Shown here in pieces: positions 46,171-58,689 of a stretch of 64,000 nucleotides of DNA. How positions within the stretch are numbered: the first letter of the stretch is position 1; each line of letters starts with the position of its first letter. The DNA comes from Branchiostoma floridae (taxonomy: Eukaryota > Chordata > Leptocardii > Amphioxiformes > Branchiostomatidae): the NCBI RefSeq assembly GCF_000003815.2, contig NC_049996.1:15916407-15980406 (forward strand), in the 5' to 3' direction. Below the pieces are notes generated by a model that worked only from the letters and a program-made list of their open reading frames with translations, was not told the origin of the DNA and did not search any database. The position numbers and the translations under genes were made by a program.

Positions 46171-47209
46171 ATGTACTGTACACACGGCCTAAGGTGTTAC
46201 CGGTATACTGCGTTACTTGGATCAACAATCCACCGTGCATTAGTTACAAGTGCCTGTAACGATATGGGTCTATTTACACAGACTCAGAGTGAGGGTCTGT
46301 GGTAACAACCAACATGCGTCGTTTCTATTTATAGGCAAACTTGAAGCTGAAACTCTTGGTTGGGGAAAGGGGGGTAGAAACCTGAACTGAAAAGATTTTA
46401 CAAAGGCGGTTTCAAATTTGTAGTTTATAGTCGACTGTACAAAAGTCACTATACATTTGTTGTGTCAATAAAGCTTACTGAAAGATGCGCTCCTCCCCGA
46501 AAAAAATATGCAACCAGACCCGAAGAAAAATACACGAAAAGTCCGACAGAAAGACGTTACACAATTCTTAAGACACACCTCTAGGATTCCTTCTCGTTAA
46601 CGTTCTTCCCCAAGAAAAACCCAATGCCAGCTGCCATGTTCAGAACCTTGACACAATTTTCCTACTTGAAGGAAGCAGGTGAACCCTTACAGTTGTCGCG
46701 AGGACACTTGAACGTCAGACGTACCGTTAGCACAGCAGCACTGCCCGGCAGACTTCAAACACTTGTACAGCACATGATTGACGTGACGGTAGGACGATTT
46801 CTGTGAGAAACGCCTCATTGGTGGTGAGGGCAGCGGACGGTCGGCAAACAATAAGGCCGTACTGATTTGGTTTTATGGATGGCGTCCTCTGGGCACCTAA
46901 AACTAATGCGAGTGTGCGAAGAAAAAACATGGTAGGGGAGAAAAAAAAGGTTCCTTCAACATGAAATTTAAGTGGCCAGGAAGGTTGAGCAAATGGCAGT
47001 TAAAGAACATGGCATACCACATGATCTTTCACATCTTCGTCTTCTTTGACATTGAAAGACTTTGCTCGGGGCTTGAAATACATTTTTCAACCAACTAAAA
47101 CAAAGGGTAAGACTTAGCAATAGGCATGCTACCTACCCTACCTTCTAAATAGACGGATATATATGGTCGCTATTTTTTCAGAACTCTGATCTTAAACACA
47201 ACATTACAA

Positions 47210-47320
47210 TTTTTCTATGCCTTGACGTTCACAATTCAAACGCACTCAGATACAGCATCCATTTTTCTATGCCTTTAGTCTGATCATGACGTTCACAATT
47301 CAAACGCACTCAGACATACA
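47210..47320. repeat. Direct repeat, about 30 bp, two copies
   Basis: TTTTTCTATGCCTT and GACGTTCACAATTCAAACGC then ACTCAGA occur twice, about 65 bp apart. Confidence 0.7.
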
Positions 47321-47477
47321 CCGGTAGAAGGGGGTATAAAAATACCAACACGGTTTCCTATAGTTTGTTTTGCGGGCGGGTCTAATTGCTTGACGACTGT
47401 GCTTCAAACGTTGGTAAGTGGGGCCAGTAATTACACAAATCACTCAGAGTTGGGTCTCTTCTTTCTCTCCAAAGCAA

Positions 47478-47935
47478 TATATAATAATAATTATAATAAT
47501 AATAGCCTTTATTGCACATTCATGCCCTATCGGGCTAAGTACAGGCATATAGATACAAAAGGTAGTAATGCAGTACACATGGTTTCTAAAACATGGATTC
47601 TAAAACTAGTCTAATACATTTGTTCGGCTTCTTCTCGTTTCTTAGTAATGTTGAATATGTAGCTTGAGATGTGTTTGTATAATGTCGTTCGATCAAACCT
47701 CATAAGAAAAATGAATTTTTCAACACTAGACAAAGATTCAAAGCGAGGGAACTTTCCTATAATAAAGCTAAAAAGAATACTTCTTTCATTACTATATAAA
47801 CTACAATCTAATAAAAAGTGGGCTTCATCTTCGATCTTGTTCATGTTACAAAACTGACAGATTAATATAAACCATTTTAGCGCAGAGGTTTGTCCATTTC
47901 TAACACTATTTACTATTCTATATTAGATCAGTACA
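47478..47935 (-). pseudogene. LINE 3' remnant (C-terminal Cys/His motif and tail)
   Basis: The minus strand encodes ALKWFILICQFCNMNKIEDE then AHFLLDCSLYSNER, like the zinc-binding end of invertebrate LINE ORF2, and stays open to a stop at 47611. It is followed by a short 3' region and the tail TGCAATAAAGGCTATTATTA ending in an ATT repeat. The 5' part is missing. Confidence 0.65.
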
Positions 47936-48828
47936 AGGTAGTGCACGGGGCTACATTAACGTACCGTAATCTCAGTACAGTACGAACCTAATTAAAATGT
48001 CATGCCCGTCGGCTAATTGAACCTTTCAACAGCTGTAATTTATTTGCTCCTAGGTAATCATGTTTCAGGTAACATTAAGCTGGAGTGTATGGGAGGTACC
48101 GCCATAGATTCAGCTGGTTTATCCAGTATTTACGTCGAAACAAAAAGTTTTGGCCTTTTAGAATCAGCAAGAGATTATAACCTAAGAGAACAGTGCAGTG
48201 CTTTATTTTTTGTGGTTTCAACTCGTTTTGCAGTACATGTACAACTTGCCCATCCGTGCTCTATAGAAACAATGAAAACTGTGTTAGAATACTAAAACTA
48301 TCCTTACAAGTTACAATCTCGTCAATTATTATTATGCTGAGAATGTTTTGAATTGTGACTGTTCTTAAAACTGCCTTCTCTAGACATCTCTAAGCTATAT
48401 CTATACTTCTTTAACCCATTTTTACACTAGACGACCTACGACAAATGTGATCGCGTCGTGACTCATTCTTGTCCCAGTGGCAGAGACCCGTGTCTGATAT
48501 AATTACCTTTCCGTATTCTCTTGAATTATGAGCCCCTAACCGCTCTGATTGATTGTACACAAACAATTAGACCTCATTACGAAATGTTATCACTTCAGCT
48601 CACTGCAAAACATTTCTAATCTAGCTAAAACCTGCTCATTCAGGATTTCATCAATCGGCTTTCGTTGGAAACGAGTTTGTTATAGTGTAAGTCGTGTTGT
48701 ATGAAGTATCGGATTTATGTAGCACACTTTCTTCTGAACTAGAGTAAACATGACGTAGGAGATATGTCAACAAAACAGACAGTTTTGAGAAAAGACTTGG
48801 CGGTACATGTCTAAACATACATCAAGGC

Positions 48829-48960
48829 AAGGTGGTCTTCTTGCTAAGGTTGTTGACTTAGGATTGATAGGGGTTGGGGTTCGAATCCCTATCAGGCTCT
48901 ACTAGTTTTGCCGTTAGTTGGAAATGCACTTTATTTCCTCACTCAACTCAGGTGAAAATG
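48829..48960 (+). mobile_element. tRNA-like SINE
   Basis: GGTGGTCTTCTTGCTAAGGT resembles an A-box region and GGGGTTCGAATCCCTATCAG a B box. The tail TTTCCTCACTCAACTCAGGT resembles 61985-62095. Confidence 0.55.
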
Positions 48961-50089
48961 AGTAAAAAGCTACGGTTATGGACGTTCTCTTGGATAGGAC
49001 ATACATGCAAAGCTGGTGTGTTTATTTTTGAGGAGAAATATACCTCGAGTCCCCCCACACTTACATCGTAGAGAGTAGGGTTTCTTCCGGGTGCAAGTGG
49101 ATACAACATTACAGTCTGGTTCTTCCTGTACAAAACTGGTGTTATGCCTAAAGGCAATTTACTGGTTATGCGGAACCGTGAAACATACATACATGTACCA
49201 GCCTCAGGGTAAAATACACTTGTAATTCGTCAGAAGGAAAATGGCATCAATAGAACGCTATTAAACCTCGTTGTTTGGTGAACATTAAAGACTTACATTT
49301 CGAGGATTTCGAGCCCATAACTGAGAGAACCTCACGGCGAAACATGTTTGTTGTGTGTTGGTTCGAATAAAGTTCCTAAACGGGAACATGCGGCTCCAGC
49401 GTCCTTTCTGAAGATGTGGCGTAAGTGTGAACGGTTGGCTTGAGGTTGTCCTTCTCCACATACTATTTAAGAGCTACATTGTTTCTATTCTGTGTGTAGA
49501 AGTAATAGCTTCCGAGTTTATAATCTCCGCACTACGGTGGACAGTGTGGTCACATCATGTGAAACCTACTGTGGCAATGCCTGCATTCTTACGTACCAGT
49601 GACCTAGAACGTTTAGACAACATTTTTGCTTCGAATTCATTCTGAAAAACTCAAGTCAAGCTAACAGAAAAGATTATGTCTGCTTTGCTATACGTGTATG
49701 GCAAAGAGAACATCTGACAAAAGTTCTTCGATCTGTGGTTTGTCAAATGATCAAATTCTGCATACCGATAGAAAAGGTGAGTTCAGCGCTCTACACAACT
49801 ACAAATGTGTCTTAGGTTTGAATTGCTATCCACAAAACAAGGCTACACCATACGTGTTGTACCATCAGGACTATCAGCATTTAAATAGTATGTTTACAGC
49901 ACAGAATGTTACATTTGAAAACAATCCTTTATCATATAGGTGTTGGTAAGAGGCATAGAATGTTCGGTAACTACGCCCTTAACTTATATGTTAGGCCAAA
50001 GTCAGATATACATGTACAGCATACGATTTTTGTAGTATGCATATGGGTTTCAGAAAGGCATTGACAGAGCCAACTGTTGCCTTGAATCT

Positions 50090-50400
50090 ACGACAACGTT
50101 TTTCTGTGCTTGTCACAACGCAGTTTAAATCTCTACTGTCGGGAACATGTCGTACGACATACACGTGTCAGAGAGCTTAGTAACGCTGCATTCGCGTACG
50201 TCGTAGGTTGTCGTACGATGGTCGTGTCGCATAATTTTTCTTCTGAAGCAGGCTGTGAGAGAACCAACCTACGACCTAGGAGCTTGGTCAGCATTTTCGA
50301 CAAGACAGCTGAAGTTTGCACGACAGAGCACGACTATTCCTAGGAATATCCTTACTGTTTTGCAATCGCACGTCTACCGTACGATGTATGTGACCAGACC
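50090..50400. mobile_element. Degenerate CGTACGA-rich MITE
   Basis: CATGTCGTACGACATACACG and CCGTACGATGTATGTGACCA bracket GTCGTACGATGGTCGTGTCG and a CTGAAGCAGGCTGTGAGA block. Similar subterminal motifs to 31842-32057. Confidence 0.45.
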
Positions 50401-51362
50401 TTTACATAGTATAGAAGCACGTACATGCATGGCCATACTTAGTAGTATATCTCTACACTTCAAGCTTAACATACCTTTCAGAGGGGCCAAAGCACTCACA
50501 TACACAGGTAAACCTATACCCCACACGAACCTACCTTTCTAACCCCTTAACAGTCCGCCTTGAAGGGCTACAGTAACACTCAAGGCTCCTCAGTAAAATG
50601 TTTTGTGCCACTTACCGGTAGTAAGACAGCCGCTTGTCGTTACTATGGTGCCGGCATGCCACAATCGCGTACACGGGGTTGTCTTCACGGGTCCCCGCTT
50701 CTCTGTCGCACCTGCGGCCTCCCCTAGTAACACCTGTACGGTCTCAACCTTTCCCTTCCTCGGTGTGCTTGACTCTTCGCTAACAAGAATAGACCCTCCC
50801 ACACAACGCGTGGAGAAATCTTATCTCTAAACACGCGGGTTAGATTCCAACCGGGTCACTTTGCGAGCGGTGCCTTTCGTGTGCCGTCGTCGAATTGGAC
50901 CTAGGTGTATCTCAGGTGCAACAAACGCAACGTCGCGACGTAAAGGAACGAAAGGAAGGGGAGTGTGTGTGCTTAAGCGTGCTGTGTTTGTGGAACGCGA
51001 GACATTGAATGTTTCATTATTTATCTAAGGTTCGTGACAAACCAACAGCGACGACCTACGCATCGAACCCTAATTGCAACCTTGATACACCTTTTTGATG
51101 ATAACAGGCACCAAGCAGTTCACCACCTCTAACAAAGCGTAGATACGGTTACCTGGGAGAGTGTAACTGCTTGTCAGCGCGTGAACGGCTATGTCAGCGA
51201 GAAAGCCTTTTAGGTAAATATACAAAGGTATAAGGTGTCCTCTCTAGTGTTGTGACTAGAATAGCAAAAGGTTTTCTATTCATGGTGACATGTGGATCGT
51301 ATAGCAGGTTGTTTACCGTTTTTGACTCAACCATAATTACATCTGGCTCTTTTATACTAATA

Positions 51363-51582
51363 TACTGTAAATGCAGAAATGTTCGCTGTGGATTAATGTT
51401 CGCGGTTTTCGTGGTGGCCAGTTCATCGCGAATTTAAAACCACTGCGAACATTTTTCCATAACAGCAAGGAGGTAAGAGACTATAGTGTATGGTGCTACC
51501 GCGAAATTAAAACCACCGCGAAAAGTCCATTTTCCCGCTACCGCGAAATTAAATCCCCGCGAAGTTAAATGCATTTACAGTA
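51363..51582. mobile_element. TACTGTAAATGC-family MITE
   Basis: TACTGTAAATGCAGAAATGT to AAATGCATTTACAGTA, 220 bp, with the family's CCGCGAA blocks. Confidence 0.85.
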
Positions 51583-52559
51583 GCCTCTTGCGGGTTATAG
51601 AGTCATGATGGTTTGACTGCAAAACTAGCTACCGTATGTAAAGATATGGTTATAACGGGTGTAGGCTTTAGACGTTACCACGGTTTAAATAGACTGACCC
51701 TAAAACCGATCACGTAACCACAAATCCCACATCTTTGTAACGTAACACAATCTATGAATCCCTTCCTAAGCATTCAAAGCTACACTAGGTAAGATATTAT
51801 ACAGGTGATCAAAACTAGTTAAAGTTATAGTCCTGACGACATTCGGTCATATTTGTTCATAGCTAGATAGGGTAGCTGATCATCTCAAAATAAAGTAGAG
51901 CGTACTTTTCGCATCACATTTGCAAGTAAGGGTAGGGCCCATGGACGTGCGAACGTCGACCGAATCTTAAAAATCGCGCGATGGTCGAGAGAACGCCGGG
52001 TGTATTTAGACCCGTTAGCCGTTTGATTTTCGTGCTTTGGGGAAGATACATTACTACATGAATCTAAGTTAAGTGTAAGTATAATCATAGTGCCGAGTTG
52101 AGACATATTGGTTCGTTTACTTCAAAACAGGTCTCACTGTCAAACAGATGTTCATCAACAATAAGTTAATATTTCTTACAGCACCTCTTAATTTGTCATG
52201 TAAGAAACTAAATCTAACCGCAAGGAAACGACCCTCTCCTCCTTTCTTCATCAATATGTGTCTACACTAATTTCAATCCTTTCTTGCGCCCAAGTCTAAG
52301 ACTTCAGATCTTATATTTACCAAACATATCAGGTCCCCATGATTAACGCGCTGGGTGCGACCCCTGTCAGGGCGGGGTATATCACATGTCACGCTGTGAG
52401 CTCAGGGATGACTGCATCTCTATGGTATTTGCTACACTCATTCAAACCCATCCAATATATGACTCGTACTAATTAATTCGTGGAACGTTAATTCTATACC
52501 GAACTTTGTAAGCACGTACAACTGTTAATTCTTAATTCTCCTCTCTCAAGCCCCTATCA

Positions 52560-52660
52560 CACTTTTTCATTTCATTTCATTTTATTCATTTATTTAACCA
52601 GGGACAACATGTCGCCACTAGGGCGGTTTTCAATGCGCCTTGCGTACAGTCGGTAGTGGG
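52560..52660 (-). repeat. LINE-tail-like repeat
   Basis: (CATTT)n then AACCAGGGACAACATGTCGC; relative of 6167-6330. Confidence 0.4.
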
Positions 52661-53214
52661 TACTGTTCTGGACACACAGTGCCGACCATGGCTTCCCTTC
52701 TATCCAAGCAGAGGTTCGGCTTTGCTGGTTTTGACGCTATTTGGGTTTTTTTTTTACTGGCTTTCTATTTTGAAACGTTTCTTTATGTTTCGCGTTAGAC
52801 ATATAGAAAACGGTAGAAAATAGAAAGTCAAATAAATCGACTAAAAACAGCCGAAATAGTCGAAAGCAAGAGTTTTCAAGGGAAATAGTCGTGAGCAAGA
52901 GTTTTTTTTTTTTTTTGCGGCACCTTGACTGTAGTCCGCGGGCCTAATTACTAGTACTTGATTTCAATAAGTAGCTGTTGTTTACTGGGGCATATTCAAT
53001 TCAAGTCAACTGTCAAATCCAAGCAAGCCACGAGGTTGTATTCAACTCCAGCCAGGCTTTAAAGATGTATGATTGGTTTCAGAGGACGAAATACAAACTT
53101 AGGCTGTCTTTCTTGTTTCCTTTAATACCAGACTGTTGTTTGCCATTCGTTTTGTCACCTCAGTTTACCAGTAGCTATAGCTTGTGCAGAGTATGGTAGA
53201 AGCAAATACCTTCG

Positions 53215-53410
53215 CCAGGAAGGTTAATTAAAGTTTAAGGTACCGTTTGTGGTTTGTTGGTTGGTTTTGTCTGTGTGTGGGCAGCAGAACGCGAGAAGCT
53301 GTGAATGGATCCGTATGATATTTGGTAGGTGGGTGAGGGTTGGAAAAACAAAGGTTTGATAATAGCCCTCCTAGCGCTTTTCTGTGGTACTGCAACGGAA
53401 CGGCCGATTT
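53215..53410. repeat. Interspersed repeat, reverse copy
   Basis: GATCCGTATGATATTTGGTA then GGTGGG, and TGTGGTACTGCAACGGAAC, are the reverse complement of blocks in the 29825/37375 family. Confidence 0.5.
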
Positions 53411-54096
53411 TGATATCAGCCCGTGTTCTAGATATGCTGTTTTTTTAATCTTTGTTAGGTCTTGGGGATAAGCGTAATTAGTGTGGATTTGACCCCCATT
53501 CGTGTCTTGCTTAACAGCAGTGGACCTTTTTTGGACACTTTGGAAAATTATAACTCAAGCAATTACAAGTAACAGGAAAACGACGAACAATGAAGTACAC
53601 TTAACGTATACTTAAGGTATCTATTCATACAGGATGCATAGTTAGGGATTAATTCAAGCAATTCAATAATAACGAATAACGTGATTCATCGTCTGTTTAG
53701 ATTAACATGGATAGCTTCCATACTTGCTGTCATCATCACAATCGCTAGATGGCGTTTGTACAGGATGCAAGACATGTACATACGAAACACAAATCATAGA
53801 TTAGAAACATAGCGCAATATCTAAAATCTCGTAAAAGTATGAATAGTTCAAATGGCATTTTTGTTGCCAACAGCTCTTTAATTTTCTATCTACGTTTTCT
53901 ACTCTAAAGTTTTTGGTGACGTCCCAGGGGCGAAGACACTTCTATACTGTAACAGTAATATGATATACTGTGTATCTGAAACTATTTTTGTGTACTTTTC
54001 GACCCAGTGTCCACCCCAACAAACTCCCCTTTGTTGTTAGCCCTTTAGATGCACATTTTGTCATTGCAGGACCGGTTATTTTTTTCACTGTTGTCT

Positions 54097-54828
54097 TCAG
54101 AAAAACCCAAACCCACCATCATCAGTTTCTCTTGTGGGTGGAACACTTTTTGCTTCATCGTCTGAGTCAACGTCTTTCTTCTTCTTTTCCTTTTTCTCCT
54201 TCTTTTCTTTTCTTTCTTTTCTTCTTCCCTTCTTCTGTGGGGATTCCGGCGTCATGATGGGTATAAGCCTGCCGCGGGGCAGTGTGGGAAGGGTTAAGAT
54301 TGTAGGCGGTTGGAAGACTCTGGTTCCTTCGTCTTCGTCCGACTCTTCTTCTACTTCTGCTTTCGGCGTATCTTCTCTTGGTATGTGGGGAAAATAAGTC
54401 TTATATATCTGTCTTGTTGTCATTTTCCTATTGATGAGTCTATTGTTTTTATCTCGACATTTCGTCAATAGTTTCGCCTGTTTCTTTCTGCGAATGTTGA
54501 CAGAACTGAGAAGCACTTTTACCGTTTCTAACTCCTTGTCGACCAGGCGGGCGTATCTTACGCTTTCGTTTTCTACAGGGTTGAATTTTGTGGTGTCGCG
54601 TGAACCGTCCTCTGTACCAACGTTATGCATGGAGAAAGCTACTTGCGATGCCTTCATGTCCACAAGTTCCTCGTGTAGTTTCTCCTTAAATCGTCTTGTC
54701 TTGTGCTTCTGGATCTCGATATTTTTCTCGATGCTCTTGAGGAGCACTTGCACCCGTCCGGCCGCCATTTTGTTGAGAGCTTCCATCCTCTTCCTGACGT
54801 GTCGACTGGAGACGGCCATGGCGACCAT
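54097..54828 (-). CDS. Basic coiled-coil protein with TEDGSRD block (member B)
   Basis: Single coding exon, 243 aa from the ATG at 54826-54828 or 240 aa from 54817-54819, which has the better context (GCCATGG). A strong acceptor (CCCCTCTGCAG) sits just upstream, so a 5' UTR intron is likely. Residues 15-60 are helical and charged. Residues 71-78 are GTEDGSRD followed by TTKFNP, then KQAKLLTKCRDKNNRL and NRKMTTRQIYKTYFP, matching member A block by block. Next come an acidic stretch (EVEEESDEDEG), TLPTLPRGRLIPI, and a Lys/Glu-rich tail (RKERKEKKEKKEKKKKD) that could be a nuclear or nucleic-acid-binding region; that is inference. No signal peptide is seen. Family unknown. Confidence 0.85.
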   Translation of the reverse strand: MVAMAVSSRHVRKRMEALNKMAAGRVQVLLKSIEKNIEIQKHKTRRFKEKLHEELVDMKASQVAFSMHNVGTEDGSRDTTKFNPVENESVRYARLVDKELETVKVLLSSVNIRRKKQAKLLTKCRDKNNRLINRKMTTRQIYKTYFPHIPREDTPKAEVEEESDEDEGTRVFQPPTILTLPTLPRGRLIPIMTPESPQKKGRRKERKEKKEKKEKKKKDVDSDDEAKSVPPTRETDDGGFGFF

Positions 54829-54924
54829 GTCAGTCCGTCAGCGCTGCAGAGGGGAGGAAAGGCATAAACAAGGGGTTCGTTATGCAAATAAAGCTTTGAC
54901 CTTCCAGTCTGAGATTCATTACTA

Positions 54925-55040
54925 CCAAACACGCTCCACCAGAATGAACACGATCAGACTCCCTAAAGCAAAATCCAACTCTCAGAAAAGGCGCTTTCTG
55001 TACAGGATGTCACAGTTGTGGAACAGAACAGGCGACAATT
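54925..55040 (+). pseudogene. LINE C-terminal fragment
   Basis: YYQTRSTRMNTIRLPKAKSN then RRFLYRMSQLWNRTGDN resembles the conserved tail of non-LTR reverse-transcriptase proteins (NTR...P...K.SF.Y.G..LWN). It lies just upstream of member B on the opposite strand. Confidence 0.55.
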
Positions 55041-55783
55041 AGCAAAATATTGGACTGTAATTATTGATTATGAGGAATTACGTTACATCTGCTATTCATT
55101 GTCACTTTGCATGTCTCTGTGTGTTTTTGAATTGTGTGTAATGTGAAAATGTATGTAAATCGTAAATATGAATGTGTAGACCACAGGCAGAATAGCCTCT
55201 TATGAGGCTAATTGTGGATCTAAATAGATTCAAAACTCAGATTCAATGATCACTACCTGTCATTCTATGATGAAAGTGGCCAACATAGGAAATATGTTAT
55301 TGCGAATAAACCAAGAAACATACAGACCAAAAAACGCGAATTGATAACCTCCTCCATTTAGCCCATGACCTGAAATATCTTTAATTACTTATTCTACCAA
55401 CTTTGAACTTTTATTTCCTTTCGTGATGTCGCGGGAGCCTAACTCTATTTCCTCTTATTCCCGAAACTTGGCCCTGGCCCTTACTCGGTCGGCGAGTTTG
55501 CCCACTAGTCCTTAAAATCATCTGCACCAGCCGACTATAACTTTTGACAATTGCAAATAAAAGTCGGGAGAGCTGTATAGTCACATAGAAGCTAACTAGA
55601 GCTAGAAATGCTGTATTCAGGGCTACTCCAAACCCAGTGCCAACCTTGGTTGGGAGTGGTCGGGAGCAAAATCGTGGAAAGGTTCTGAATGTGGGACAGG
55701 GGCTTTTAAACATAATCTAGTCAGTCTACCATGTAACTTGTTTCTTTGAGTATATCCACTTAAGCGATTAAGTGATAAATCCT

Positions 55784-56357
55784 TAGCCTGGGCACCATCT
55801 GGAAAGTAGTTCACTCCGACGTTAATTTTTTCTATATTTGCTTTTGGACAGATGAGGACATTGTGGCACTGCACTCAAGTTTTGTAACTGTATGATTAGC
55901 AGTGCCACGTACACGGTACAGACAGAGGGTAAAGATAGTCTTATACCTCCCCGACCGAAGTCAGGTATCCATTTTTACACCTGGGTGAAGTGATGAATCG
56001 TGCGAAGTGCTTTTCCCAGGGACACACGCGGGGATCGAACTCAGGACCTGTAGATTCCGATCCGAACGCTCTATCAGTTACGCCACGCCCGACGTTGATT
56101 ATACGCTATATGCAGTCGCTTCTCGTTCTGACATTTATCATACACTATATACAGTCGCAGAAGCGAACATAGGCTACCCTATTCCCGTGTCTGTCCAGTG
56201 TGTGAATAGACAGGAAACTTAGTTCTCTGCGGAGTTTACGAAGAAGAGAATTAGACACTATATACAGTCGCTTCTCGCTCTGACATTTATCATACACTAT
56301 ATACAGTCGCAGAAGCGAACATAGGAGCGAACTGCTACCCGGGTGGTACCCAGGCTA
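55784..56357. mobile_element. TAGCCTGGG-family element with perfect 9-bp target duplication and nested SINE
   Basis: Starts TAGCCTGGGCACCATCTGGA and ends GGGTGGTACCCAGGCTA. ATAAATCCT flanks both sides (55775-55783, 56358-56366). It contains an internal duplication of CACTATATACAGTCGC blocks and a reverse SINE (55935-56095). Confidence 0.8.
55935..56095 (-). mobile_element. SINE nested inside the TAGCCTGGG element
   Basis: CCGACCGAAGTCAGGTATCC, TTTTTACACCTGGGTGAAGT, a reverse B box (GGGATCGAACTCAGGACC) and reverse A-box-like CTCTATCAGTTACGCC. Same family as 17785 and 57105. Confidence 0.65.
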
Positions 56358-57104
56358 ATAAATCCTGTGAATGGACGTAAAATCTTAACAACCCGTTTAT
56401 TTGTTTGTGTCTCCACGTTTACTTAAGGTAAGATTCCACCCTAATCTAAGAAGATAGACAATATGTCCACTCTCGTTTTCCGTGCGACCTGGCAGAGGAA
56501 GTCCTCTCTTTGTTTTCGCCGAGTCGTCGCAGGTGTCTTAAGTGGAATAACAATGGGATAGATACTCGCCCCGAGTAAAGTATTCAGTATAGAACAGCAC
56601 TGTGTAATCATATTATCTTTCAAACGCAGCGTAGCGAATTATCATGGTACCACTCGTCTGGACACTGTTGTAGGAAACAAATAGGTGGTGGTAAAATCGT
56701 AATTTTTGTTATTTTCGCCTATATTAGTGTTAATGAGTGACTTTGTTCAACCAATTGTAGTGTTTCAATTTGTACAATTGCTGTTTTTTTGTGTGAAGAT
56801 GTGAAAATTGGGTTTGATTGTTCACAATAGTCATCAAGACATTAAAGAAAGAACCGCAGCTACTGAAAGAGAAAGAATGTCATTTTTTTCATATCTGAAA
56901 ATTCTACTACATGAAAATCGTAGGGCGACCTACGGTAGATTTGACCACACCGTTACTGTAGATGCGAGCTTTCTTTTTTTTCTTCTTTTTATCAAACTGT
57001 AGACATGAAAGGACAATTAATGACTGATTTTGACATTTTTAGCCACATAACAAAGAACAACATTGTCTTGGTACATGTTAATAAGGTAGAGGTAGTCCCA
57101 TAGC

Positions 57105-57275
57105 CCTTTTAAGGCTGTATGGGCAGTGGGTTGTTATCCACTGTGTCCAGGCAGAGCCCATCCTTCTCCTTCCACTGCCTTTTACCTCCCCAACCGAAGT
57201 TAGGCACCCATTTTTACTCCTGGGTGAAGATCCGTAGCATTGTAGGATTCGAACCCAGGACCTCTGGGTACCATA
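57105..57275 (-). mobile_element. SINE copy
   Basis: GTTATCCACTGTGTCCAGGC, CACTGCCTTTTACCTCCCCA, ACCCATTTTTACTCCTGGGT and reverse B box GGATTCGAACCCAGGACC. Confidence 0.65.
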
Positions 57276-57504
57276 GTCCCTACATACGTCCCTACATACG
57301 TCCCTACATACGTCCCTACATACGTCCCTACATACGTCCCTACATACGTCCCTACATACGTCCCTACATACGTCCCTACATACGTCCCTACATACGTCCC
57401 TACATACGTCCCTACATACGTCCCTACATACGTCCCTACATACGTCCCTACATACGTCCCTACATACGTCCCTACATACGTCCCTACATACGTCCCTACA
57501 TACG
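57269..57504. repeat. 12-bp minisatellite, about 20 perfect copies
   Basis: Unit TCCCTACATACG. It starts at the tRNA-head end of a SINE. The array translates as repeated RPYI in one frame, but nothing suggests a gene. Confidence 0.95.
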
Positions 57505-58689
57505 CTTTTTGTCTTCTGTAAGCATCAGGCGTAAGAGAAGCCAGTCTTTACTTGCGTTATTCTGTCAATCCTTCCGTGTCAATGTGTGTGGCCTATAGGG
57601 TCATATCATACACTATAGTGGCCTATAGGGTCATATCATACACTATACTGAGAAGCAGTAAGGTTATGTTATGCCTAATGTTGTTAGTAGCAAATATGAA
57701 AGAAAGTTGACAAGTTTATACAATCGCCAGACCCGAACTCACGGTTCAACATTTCTGTTTAAGAAACATGTCTAAGGTTCGGGTTAGGACCCGCCGCTAG
57801 TGAATTTCTGTTTGTTCACCCATGTCTGGACACATGTTTGACGGAAACCCCTTGCAACAAAGCAGAGTTATAGAGACGCTTAACGGTATGAACCTGAATA
57901 GGATACATACATGTAACTCCTCTTAACATGACGTACCGTACACCTATTAGGTCATACAAGTACCCTACGTATCCTACAAGTTTTCTATCTTTTGATGCTT
58001 TGGTAATGTTGCCCACTAGGTTTACTGATCAGAATAGCGAATGGAAATCTTCCAATCTTGAATTTGGAATGTTTAACAGATATTTCCCTTATAAAACTAC
58101 AAGTCTTACCTTTTTATAGGAAGACCGACGTCCTAGCGATATGTGGACGTACAGGTGGCTCGCTCCAGGTGTGAATGAGCAGGTAGATTAGAGAGTACCC
58201 TTCTTGTATCCCCCCAGCCCGAGGGGTGTACCGTAAGCTTACCGCCCCAGGGCCGGATGCCTGGATACCCGCCATGTCAACACACCGCACCGGGTATCGC
58301 CTTAAAAACCGGCTGTTTTGTACACAAAGGTCAACCCGGCTTCGGTGTCCCCACTTTTACATTGTTTCCGATTCTTTATAGCAAAGGGTCCACCTATTCA
58401 TGCACTGACTTAAGTCTCTTTTTTAAACTTCATTTATTCTAAAATCTTGTATCTTTTATACCGAAAACGTGGATACGAATGAGATAGATTCCTTAGATTC
58501 TATATCTCCATATCTCTAATATAAAGTTACGTATGGTTAAGTATATAAAACGCACACTGGTCTTGTCAATACAATGGTGTCAAACTTTCTTTTATTCCTT
58601 GGTAAGGCGGCCGGTATCACTTTACAGTTACGTAAACATTTATTCTGTGCAAGATACGCGTCCTGCCATGGACTACGAATTACGACAAG

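Larger units (their letters stand above)
43871..54096. other. Ten-kilobase gene-poor interval
   Basis: Apart from the elements listed separately (44554, 44778, 45782, 47210, 47478, 48829, 50090, 51363, 52560, 53215), I find no splice-supported coding region. Short frames here lack codon structure or homology I know. Confidence 0.45.

Noticed and set aside
57119-57598. 159-aa plus-strand open frame with repeated RPYI
   Set aside because: It is the translation of a SINE plus a 12-bp minisatellite; no gene signals.
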